DNA of 13,841 nucleotides from an uncultured Collinsella sp. (GTDB taxonomy: Bacteria > Actinomycetota > Coriobacteriia > Coriobacteriales > Coriobacteriaceae): contig USCJ01000017.1 in the NCBI GenBank assembly GCA_900553215.1, forward strand, positions 1-13,841, in the 5' to 3' direction. A program made the translations under genes and the position numbers. Within the stretch, counting starts at the first letter, position 1. Each line of letters begins with the position of its first letter. The notes below the pieces were generated by a model. It was not told the origin of the DNA, did no database searches, and saw only the letters and a program-made list of their open reading frames with translations. This document shows positions 1 through 6,127 of this stretch, in pieces.

Positions 1-2173
1 CCCGCGCGCCGCCCGCCGCACCGGCGAGTCGCGACGCGGCCCGAGCCCGCATCGAACGCCCACCAACAAGGGCGCCCATACAGCCAAGACCAACACCGGC
101 GCCACACGCTCGTCCGCTACCTACCAGCAGGCGACCGCTCGCCCCAAATCTCGCTACATCCCTGCCCTCGACGGCCTGCGCACGCTTGCCGTCGTCGCGG
201 TGGTGCTCTATCACCTCAACCTCACGTGGGCGCAGGGCGGTCTGCTCGGCGTCACGATCTTTTTTGTGCTTTCAGGCTATCTGATCACACGCCTGCTACT
301 CAACGAAGTCGCTAAGACCGGCCGCATCGACCTCAAGAGCTTCTGGATTCGCCGCATCCGTCGCCTGGTCCCCGCCGTGGTAACGGTAGTGTTCGTGACC
401 TGCGCGCTGTGCACCATCTTTAACCACGTGATGCTTACCAAGATGCGCCCCGACATTCTGCCGTCGCTGCTGTTCTTCAACAACTGGTGGCAGATTGCCC
501 AAAACGTCTCGTACTTCAATGCTCTGGGCGATCCCTCGCCGCTTACGCACTTTTGGTCGCTCGCCATCGAGGAACAGTTCTACCTGGTTTGGCCCCCGCT
601 GCTGCTCGCTATGGTATCCATGCACATGAGCAAGCCCAACACGCGCCGCATGGTTCTGGGCCTTGCCGCGGTATCTGCCCTCGCCATGATGGTGCTCTAT
701 AACCCTGCCGCCGACCCCAGCCGCGTGTACTACGGCACCGACACCCGCGTCTTCTCGCTGCTGCTGGGCGCCTGGATGGCCTTTATCCCCGATCGCGACC
801 TAGCTCCGGTGCGTCTCGCTCATCGTTTGGGGCTCAATCGCCTGGCTGGCGCCGCCAAGCACGGCAAGAACGCCGAGGGCAAGTCTGGCGAGAAGGCCGA
901 CGAAGCAGCCGAGACCGCCCCGGCACAGCCGAGCGCCCTCGTGCGCTTTTGGTCCTCGCCCGCATCCACCGATGTGTTGGGCGTCGTGGGTCTGGTTGGC
1001 CTTGCCGCCATGGTCGCGCTCACCAACGGCTACACCGCGTTCCAGTATCGCGGCGGCACGCTGTTATGTTCCATCCTCACGCTCATGGTCATCGCGGCCT
1101 GCGTGCAGCCCCAGGGAATGGTTGCCCGCGCGCTGTCCACCGAGCCGCTCGTGTGGGTTGGCAAGCGCTCGTACAGCATCTACCTGTGGCACTATCCGCT
1201 GCTGTTGCTCATGAATCCGGTCGCCAATATCAACGATACGCCGTTGTGGCAGTACATTTTGCAGGTGTTGTTGGTGATCGCCGCGGCCGAATGTTCGTAT
1301 CGCTTTATCGAGACGCCGTTTAGAAAGGGCGCCTTCGGCCGTACCGTCGCCGAGTTCCGCGACGGCACCACCACACCCGCCAACTGGGTGCGCGCGCATA
1401 TTCCTGTGTGCGCCACTTGCGGGATCGTGCTTGTCATCGCGCTGGGCGGCCTGATCTTTGTGCCGGAGACCTCCGCGCTGAGCGGTGAGGGCGCCGAAGC
1501 CCTCAACAAGGAAGCCAAAAACACCGCGCCCACCGACCAGCAGGCGGCCGACGACACCGACAAGGACAACGACGGCTTCCCCGATGGCTCCTACGACCTG
1601 TTGATGATCGGCGACTCCGTGTCGCTGCGCGCCGTTGATTCCTTTGACAGCGTGTTTCCTCACAGCCATATCGATGCCGAAAAGGGCCGCCAGTTTGATG
1701 CGGGCCGCGCGACATTTGAGGGCTATATCCAGCAGAACCTTGCCGGCAAGATCGTGGTCTTTGCGCTGGGCACAAACGGTTTGGTAACGGACGCCCAGGT
1801 CGACGCCATCATGGCCGATGCGGGAGATAAGCGTATTGTCGTGTTTGTAAACACGCGTAGCCCGCAGCCGTGGGTCGGGTCCACGAACCATGCCATCGCC
1901 AACGCCGCCACGCGCTACAAGAATGTACGCGTTATCGACTGGTACGGGCACAGTGCCAACCGCAACGACCTGTTCGATGGCGACGGCACGCACCTGTCGA
2001 CTACCGGCGTGACCGAGTACCTCAACCTGATCCACGATGCGGTCAAGAAAGACCTGCCCGTGCACCCCGAGGACCACGTCAACGATCCGCAGCCGGCAGC
2101 CGTCAAGTCCGCCGCCGACGCGCTCGTCAATGCGCTCGCTCTTAAGCCGCACAAGCTGGGCACCGACAAGTAA
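1..2173 (+). CDS. OatA-like acyltransferase (AT3 family) with C-terminal SGNH domain, 5' truncated by window
   Basis: Integral membrane O-acyltransferase of the OafA/OatA type, expected to move acetyl groups across the membrane onto a cell-wall or surface glycan. The frame is open from base 2 with no stop, so the gene begins outside the window; the GTG at 200 lies inside the first membrane segment and is not the start. About 50 codons of Arg/Thr-rich cytoplasmic sequence precede the AT3 signature (PALDGLRTLAVVAVVLYHL, catalytic His at 212-214). Further AT3 marks are EEQFYLVWP and SIYLWHYPLLLL. An Ala/Glu/Lys-rich loop lies near 840-950. After the last membrane segment (around 1414-1465) comes an acidic linker, then an SGNH domain: GDS with Ser at 1616-1618, GTN with Asn at 1775-1777, and DGTH with Asp 1982-1984 and His 1991-1993. 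The catalytic set is therefore complete. The next gene is convergent. Peptidoglycan is the likely acceptor but the sequence does not prove it. Confidence 0.93.
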   Translation, partial: PRAARRTGESRRGPSPHRTPTNKGAHTAKTNTGATRSSATYQQATARPKSRYIPALDGLRTLAVVAVVLYHLNLTWAQGGLLGVTIFFVLSGYLITRLLLNEVAKTGRIDLKSFWIRRIRRLVPAVVTVVFVTCALCTIFNHVMLTKMRPDILPSLLFFNNWWQIAQNVSYFNALGDPSPLTHFWSLAIEEQFYLVWPPLLLAMVSMHMSKPNTRRMVLGLAAVSALAMMVLYNPAADPSRVYYGTDTRVFSLLLGAWMAFIPDRDLAPVRLAHRLGLNRLAGAAKHGKNAEGKSGEKADEAAETAPAQPSALVRFWSSPASTDVLGVVGLVGLAAMVALTNGYTAFQYRGGTLLCSILTLMVIAACVQPQGMVARALSTEPLVWVGKRSYSIYLWHYPLLLLMNPVANINDTPLWQYILQVLLVIAAAECSYRFIETPFRKGAFGRTVAEFRDGTTTPANWVRAHIPVCATCGIVLVIALGGLIFVPETSALSGEGAEALNKEAKNTAPTDQQAADDTDKDNDGFPDGSYDLLMIGDSVSLRAVDSFDSVFPHSHIDAEKGRQFDAGRATFEGYIQQNLAGKIVVFALGTNGLVTDAQVDAIMADAGDKRIVVFVNTRSPQPWVGSTNHAIANAATRYKNVRVIDWYGHSANRNDLFDGDGTHLSTTGVTEYLNLIHDAVKKDLPVHPEDHVNDPQPAAVKSAADALVNALALKPHKLGTDK

Positions 2174-2195
2174 CCTGCAGCGCAAACTCCCCCCT

Positions 2196-2244
2196 CCGGC
2201 AGTTAGGGACGTTCCTTATGTGCCGGCACCTAGGGACACTCCTG
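2196..2244. repeat. Short hairpin repeat with GGGACGTTCC core
   Basis: CCGGCA (2196-2201) pairs with TGCCGG (2221-2226) around the core AGGGACGTTCCTTA (2205-2218). A degenerate second copy of the core, AGGGACACTCCTGA, follows at 2232-2245, joined by the perfect palindrome GTGCCGGCAC (2220-2229). The core reappears at 6100-6111 in another intergenic hairpin. It lies 23 bases after the acyltransferase stop and could act in 3'-end formation, but there is no T tract. It is best read as a small dispersed intergenic repeat. Confidence 0.5.
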
Positions 2245-2371
2245 ACACAGCCGAGGAACGCCCTCCTTGCGACCGAATTCTGGACGCCTCGCCACCCCGA
2301 GCGTTGTTTCCAAGCCCACACCCGCAGCAAACAACCCAAAATCACTCTTTTCGAGCCGGCTCCAAGAGGTC

Positions 2372-2601
2372 GTGGACAAAAAGGGGCAAATATGAGTACT
2401 GTTACAATTTTAGTAGCAGGCAAAACCACCCAAAATGGCGCCCAAGCGGTAGCGCGCGACCCTTCCAGTTGACCAGAATGGCCGGCTTAGGACTTGGAGC
2501 TCCGCTTTTAATGAACAGATTTTTGGATATGTTTATTATTTTCCTAGTTGTAAATGCTATAGGCCAGGCAACAGTACTCATATTTGGCATTTTTTGTCCA
2601 C
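2372..2601. mobile_element. MITE-like element: AT-rich core between 34-bp inverted repeats
   Basis: Left arm 2372-2405 begins GTGGACAAAAA and contains AAATATGAGTACTGTT. The right arm 2568-2601 is its reverse complement, matching at 30 of 34 positions (differences only in a short GGGG/ATGC block and one base near the inner end). The 162-bp core is clearly richer in A/T than the neighbouring genes, especially 2515-2562. Each arm contains ATGAGTACTGTT reading inward, so short ORFs start from both ends (2392-2472 on +, 2402-2590 on -), but neither resembles a known protein or a transposase. No clear target duplication is visible outside the arms. It fits a non-autonomous, transposon-derived or REP-like element; copy number cannot be judged from one window. 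Confidence 0.55.
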
Positions 2602-2635
2602 ACGCATATTACTAACCCCCTATAACAGGCAAAAT

Positions 2636-2664
2636 ACAGGCCGCAACCCATGGCGGCGGCCTGT
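2636..2664 (-). terminator. Intrinsic terminator of the NRMT operon
   Basis: A perfect 9-bp stem (ACAGGCCGC 2636-2644 with GCGGCCTGT 2656-2664, 11-base loop) lies 19 bases beyond the NRMT stop on the - strand. It is followed in that direction by ATTTTG. The short T tract makes it a moderate rather than strong Rho-independent terminator. Confidence 0.65.
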
Positions 2665-2683
2665 TTGGAGTCCAAAAGAGGCG

Positions 2684-3946
2684 CTAAGCGCTGTAACCCA
2701 TCGCCTGCAGGACAAACATGACAACCGTCAGCACCGTGATCACGCTGATAGTCGCCCACGTAAGCACATTCCACACGCGGCCGTTGCGGTTGGCGCCCAT
2801 AATGTGACGATCGGCGGCAATAACCACCTGAAACACCAAAACCACGGGCAGTAGCACGCCATTGATGACCTGCGAGGTCATCATAATCTGGAACAGATCG
2901 ACACCGGGCATAAGCACCAGCACGGCAGAGATGCCGATGATGGCCGTAATGATGCCGCGATAGACCGGGGCCTCGTCCCAGCTGCGATCGGCACCGCGCT
3001 CCCAGCCAAATGCCTCGCAGATAGCGCTCGACGTAACGCCCGGCAGCACGCAGGCAGCCAAGAAGCTCGCCGCGACCAGGCCCGAGGCAAACAGTACCGT
3101 AGACCACTGACCCGCAATAGGCTCCAGCGCGCGGGCAGCATCGGCAGCATCGCTAATCTGAATACCCGCCGGGAACAACACTGTACCGGTCGTGATGATA
3201 ATAAAGCCGGCAATGACATCGGCGGCAAGCGAGCCGCTCACGGTATCGATGCGCTGCAGCACGATATCGTCCTCGCCCGCGTTCTTATCGACCACGTTGT
3301 TCTGCGCCAAGAAAATCATCCATGGCGCGATGGTGGTACCGATCGTTGCGACCACGAGCGACACGTAGCTGGGGTCATTTTGAATGTTAGGCACGACCAG
3401 GTCGACCGCGACCTCACCCCAGTTGGGGCCGGCCATAAACGCGGCGACGATGTAGGTCACGAACACGCAGCTCACCAGCAGCAGAATCTTCTCGATGCGC
3501 TGGAAACTACCCGACATGGTAAGCATCCACACCAGCAGCGCCACCAACGGCACCGAGATGCTCGCCGGCACGCCAAAAAGAGCAAGGCCGCTGGCGATGC
3601 CCGCAAACTCCGAAATGGTCACAGCCGTGTTGGCGATCAACAGCGCCGCCATAGCAAGTACACTCTTGCGCACGCCAAAGCGCTCGCGAATGAGCGATGC
3701 CAGGCCCTTGCCCGTGACGCAGCCGCAGCGCGCCGCGGTCTCCTGCGTCACGATGAGCAGCACAGTCATGACGGGAAGCATCCAGAGCATCTTATAGCCA
3801 TAGCTGGCGCCCGCGCTGGAATACGTTGCAATGCCGCCGGCGTCATTGCCCGAAAGCGCCGCCAGCAGACCGGGACCCATAGCGCCAAAGATGGCCGCGA
3901 TGGTCAGCTTTTGCTTGGTGCCCGACTTTTGCTTGGTATTTTGCAC
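2684..3946 (-). CDS. NRAMP-related Mg2+ transporter (NRMT clade)
   Basis: 420-residue SLC11/NRAMP-fold membrane protein with about eleven hydrophobic segments and a LeuT-type core. Classical NRAMPs bind Mn2+/Fe2+ with a DPGN motif in helix 1 and a Met in helix 6 (MPH). Here helix 1 reads GNDAGG (Asp35, Gly38 in place of Asn) and helix 6 reads TTIAPW (Ala207 in place of Met). Loss of the soft thioether ligand and of the Asn, with the Asp kept, is as I recall the signature of NRMT magnesium transporters (Clostridium acetobutylicum, and EleNRMT of Eggerthella lenta). Import of Mg2+ is therefore the preferred call over Mn2+. The start chosen is GTG at 3946, 8 bases after the upstream stop and preceded by AGGTGG with 4-base spacing; longer readings into the MgtE-like gene give a non-family N-terminus. 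It is the second gene of an operon and is followed by a hairpin terminator. Confidence 0.88.
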   Translation of the reverse strand: MQNTKQKSGTKQKLTIAAIFGAMGPGLLAALSGNDAGGIATYSSAGASYGYKMLWMLPVMTVLLIVTQETAARCGCVTGKGLASLIRERFGVRKSVLAMAALLIANTAVTISEFAGIASGLALFGVPASISVPLVALLVWMLTMSGSFQRIEKILLLVSCVFVTYIVAAFMAGPNWGEVAVDLVVPNIQNDPSYVSLVVATIGTTIAPWMIFLAQNNVVDKNAGEDDIVLQRIDTVSGSLAADVIAGFIIITTGTVLFPAGIQISDAADAARALEPIAGQWSTVLFASGLVAASFLAACVLPGVTSSAICEAFGWERGADRSWDEAPVYRGIITAIIGISAVLVLMPGVDLFQIMMTSQVINGVLLPVVLVFQVVIAADRHIMGANRNGRVWNVLTWATISVITVLTVVMFVLQAMGYSA

Positions 3947-3954
3947 GCGACCAC

Positions 3955-5799
3955 CTAGCCCATGACTGACATGGCGAGCAGCACCGCGGCGATGCAATAC
4001 GCCACACACGAGATCATGACGGCAATAACGTTCATGGCGGTGCCCGACGTGTTGAGGTCATGCTCGTCACGCCAGAACAGCACCATCAGGTAAATCACGG
4101 CGCTCATGTTGCCAACCAGGCAAATAATGGCAGCGATATTAAAGCACCCGGTAAAGAGCTGCTCCTCAAACATGGGCGCATCGAGGAACGCAGCGGTGCG
4201 CACCAGCTGGGCGCACAGGTAGGTCACGAGTGACAGAATCAGGCCCATGCCCGTGCTCTGGAAGAAGAACCCCAGATACGGCTTGGGCTCGTCGTCGTGA
4301 CCGTCATACTCCAGGAAGTAGTTCTTGACGAACGACACCATGCGCGAGGCCGCCAGCAGCACGAGCGGCATGGCGCACATGGGGAACACCACCAGATGCG
4401 CGGAGCCGAGCGCCGTCCCCAGCACGGTCGCCATGATGCACGACGCGATGCCCCATACAACAACCCAGTACTGGCGATGCACGAACCAGCTGAGCACGTT
4501 CGTCGAGTCGTCCGACGCGCTGTCGCCCGAGCCGACACCGGCGATCTGCAGGTCCTCCTGATGCTCCTCGGCGATAACGTCCATGGCGTCGTCGAAGGTT
4601 ACGATACCCAGGATATGACGGTTCTCGTCGCAGACGGGGATAGCGACCAGGTCATACTTGGTCATCTCGTCCGTTACGTCTTCCTGGTCCTCGTCGGGCG
4701 ACACGTAGACCAGGTCGCGATAGGCCAGCTGACCCAGCGTGGCGTCGCGATCGGCTACGATCAGCGTGCGCAGCGAAAGCACACCGGTCAGCATGCCGCT
4801 CGGATCCTCGGTATAGACGTAATAGACGCTCTCGAAGTCCTCGTCGAGCTCGCGAATCGCCTCGATGGCGTCACCGACCGTTGCCGTGGCGGGCAGGGAG
4901 ACAAACTCCGAGGTCATGATGCGGCCGGCGGTGTTGTCCTCATACCCCAGCAGGTTACGAATCGCCTTCTCCTCCTTGACGCCCATCAGGCGCAGGAGCT
5001 TCTCGGCCTTCTCGTAATCAAGCTCGTCGATCAGGTCGGCAGCGTCGTCCGGGTCCATCATGGCCAGCATCGACGATGCGTCGGTATCGGACAGGCCCTC
5101 GAGCATCTCGGTCATAAGCTCGTCGTCATCGAACTCCGAGATGGCCTCGGCGGCCTGGGCAGTATCGAGCTGCGCAAACACCTGCGCACGCAAGCGCGGG
5201 TCGAGCTGCTCGATAATGTCGGCGATGTCGGCAGGGTGCAGCTCGCCGAGCGTCTTGTGCGACACCGAGAGTTGAATGTTCTTGGTCGAGCGGTCGAGCA
5301 GGTCCATGTAGGACCAAGCGATGATGTCCTCACTGAGCGGCTTGCCCAGGTGCTTCATAAAGCCTTCGACGATATGCTCGAGCGCGGGGCTGATGGCGCG
5401 TAGCAGACCGCGGGCACCGACCTCGGCGCCCAGCAGGCGCAGCTGGTTTTCGCCCGACATGGAAAACTTGATGTCGTTTACGCGCACGACCTTCATGCCC
5501 TGCGTGTCGACGATCTGCTTGTTGAGCACGTCGCGTGCGAGCAAGAGCTCGGTCGGCTGCAGGTACGAAAAACGGATTTCGGTGGCCGACGTCTTAAGGT
5601 GTACACCTGTCTCGTCGATACGGTCGACCCATTTGCGCCAGCTGATCATAAACGGCGTCTTGCCGGGGCCGCGGAACGCGAGCGACGTCACGTGCGGAAA
5701 AACTTCGCCGGTTGCAATGCCAAAATCGTTGACCACGCCGAGCTTTTCGCCGTCGACGTCCAAGACTGGCAATTTGAGCATCTCACTCAGATAATTCAA
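3955..5799 (-). CDS. MgtE-like protein: two PRC-barrels, MgtE_N, CBS pair, divergent 5-helix membrane domain
   Basis: 614 residues. Order: PRC-barrel-like regions (about 1-75 and 87-165), MgtE_N superhelical domain (about 185-290, with DPDDAADLIDEL and an NTAGRIMTSEF junction), CBS pair (about 292-410), then five hydrophobic segments (444-465, 467-492, 508-533, 551-575, 585-611). The cytoplasmic half matches the Mg2+-sensing gate of MgtE. The membrane half does not show the MgtE motif GGNxGTQS (the place reads PLVLLAASRMVS), and the last helix (TAMNVIAVMISC) has no Asp where MgtE keeps its pore Asp. It may therefore regulate or partner the NRMT encoded 8 bases downstream rather than conduct Mg2+ itself; that is inference. 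Start is TTG at 5799 with GGGGAG five bases upstream; it gives the PRC-like N-terminus NYLSEMLKLPVLDVDG, which a start at ATG 5781 would cut. A stop lies in frame just upstream. Confidence 0.85.
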   Translation of the reverse strand: MNYLSEMLKLPVLDVDGEKLGVVNDFGIATGEVFPHVTSLAFRGPGKTPFMISWRKWVDRIDETGVHLKTSATEIRFSYLQPTELLLARDVLNKQIVDTQGMKVVRVNDIKFSMSGENQLRLLGAEVGARGLLRAISPALEHIVEGFMKHLGKPLSEDIIAWSYMDLLDRSTKNIQLSVSHKTLGELHPADIADIIEQLDPRLRAQVFAQLDTAQAAEAISEFDDDELMTEMLEGLSDTDASSMLAMMDPDDAADLIDELDYEKAEKLLRLMGVKEEKAIRNLLGYEDNTAGRIMTSEFVSLPATATVGDAIEAIRELDEDFESVYYVYTEDPSGMLTGVLSLRTLIVADRDATLGQLAYRDLVYVSPDEDQEDVTDEMTKYDLVAIPVCDENRHILGIVTFDDAMDVIAEEHQEDLQIAGVGSGDSASDDSTNVLSWFVHRQYWVVVWGIASCIMATVLGTALGSAHLVVFPMCAMPLVLLAASRMVSFVKNYFLEYDGHDDEPKPYLGFFFQSTGMGLILSLVTYLCAQLVRTAAFLDAPMFEEQLFTGCFNIAAIICLVGNMSAVIYLMVLFWRDEHDLNTSGTAMNVIAVMISCVAYCIAAVLLAMSVMG

Positions 5800-5815
5800 T
5801 GGTGCTCCCCATCAT
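5783..5815 (-). CDS. Possible 10-codon leader ORF overlapping the MgtE-like start
   Basis: The best Shine-Dalgarno sequence of the region, GGAGG (5824-5820), lies 4 and 7 bases before two consecutive ATGs (5815 and 5812). These open the short frame MMGSTIELSE, which overlaps the TTG start of the MgtE-like gene out of frame and stops at TGA 5785-5783, one base before the in-frame ATG at 5781. It could be a coupling leader peptide or coincidence; translation is not shown. Confidence 0.3.
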   Translation of the reverse strand: MMGSTIELSE

Positions 5816-6001
5816 TATTCCTCCGGACGCGGCCGCGCGTGCGGCGTCCGGGGGCTTCTGGATATGTATACGCATGCGCGGGCGGCACGCCGCTCGACGC
5901 TTACACCCCGTGCATGCGCAAAAAGCACCTGCATGGGGTCATCGACTGTATGGTCGAGGTTTGGATTTCACCTGCAACCTTTCTCTTGACCCTCATTAAC
6001 C
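5800..6001 (-). promoter_or_regulatory. Structured 5' leader of the MgtE-like/NRMT operon, candidate cis-regulatory RNA
   Basis: This 328-base gap (5800-6127) holds no convincing long gene. On the - strand RNA three helices can form a compact three-way junction: P1 GGGTCA (5992-5987) with TGACCC (5941-5936), P2 AGGTT (5980-5976) with AACCT (5961-5957), and P3 CGAC (5956-5953) with GTCG (5946-5943). A second, longer hairpin uses ACCCC.TGCA.GUGC (5939-5925) and GCGC.TGCA.GGGGT (5919-5905) around a TTTTT loop. It shares bases 5936-5939 with P1, so P1 and this hairpin exclude each other, as in riboswitches. A third stem, CCGGACGC/GCGTCCGG (5851-5844 with 5830-5823), runs into the GGAGG ribosome-binding sequence. 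The conserved M-box core was not found, so any Mg2+ or other ligand response is unproven. Confidence 0.45.
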
Positions 6002-6007
6002 GCAGTA

Positions 6008-6016
6008 ACTATAGCA
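6008..6016 (-). promoter_or_regulatory. Extended -10 promoter for the MgtE-like/NRMT operon
   Basis: TGCTATAGT on the - strand matches an extended -10 (TGn plus TATAGT, close to TATAAT). No good -35 sits 16-18 bases upstream, which is tolerated with an extended -10. It predicts a transcript start near 6001, about 10 bases before the first helix of the leader. Confidence 0.45.
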
Positions 6017-6090
6017 TCAGCATCGCCCTGCGGCATCGAATTTATGCGCTGCACATTGCAGGCATACCAAACGCTGACGCATCCGTGACA

Positions 6091-6119
6091 TAGTCATTGG
6101 GGACGTTCTTAAATGACTA
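6091..6119. repeat. Hairpin with GGGACGTTC core downstream of the NodB-like gene
   Basis: TAGTCATT (6091-6098) pairs perfectly with AATGACTA (6112-6119), enclosing GGGGACGTTCTTA. The core is shared with the hairpin at 2205-2218. It lies 8 bases past the stop of the NodB-like gene (transcribed leftward) and may stabilise or end that transcript. There is no T tract, so it is not called a terminator. Confidence 0.5.
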
Positions 6120-6127
6120 CCCAATAA

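Noticed and set aside
1064..2185. 373-codon open frame on the - strand
   Set aside because: It is antisense to the SGNH half of the acyltransferase, whose motifs are intact on the + strand.
2402..2590. 62-codon ORF inside the inverted-repeat element (- strand)
   Set aside because: Its start lies in the repeat arm, it has no clear ribosome-binding site, and it resembles no known protein; it is treated as part of the element.
3947..4009. Longer N-terminus for the NRMT gene
   Set aside because: It would overlap the end of the MgtE-like gene and adds a non-family sequence, whereas GTG 3946 has AGGTGG at proper spacing.
4297..5403. 368-codon open frame on the + strand
   Set aside because: It is antisense to the MgtE-like gene, with His/Arg/Gln-rich composition and no family features.
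5920..5924. T-run in the leader as an attenuator terminator
   Set aside because: On the - strand the TTTTT lies in the loop of the hairpin, not after a stem, and no good stem ends just before it.
5800..6127. M-box (ykoK) Mg2+ riboswitch
   Set aside because: The conserved AGGTGAGGCTCCT-type core is not present; CAGGTGAAATCC is only a superficial resemblance.
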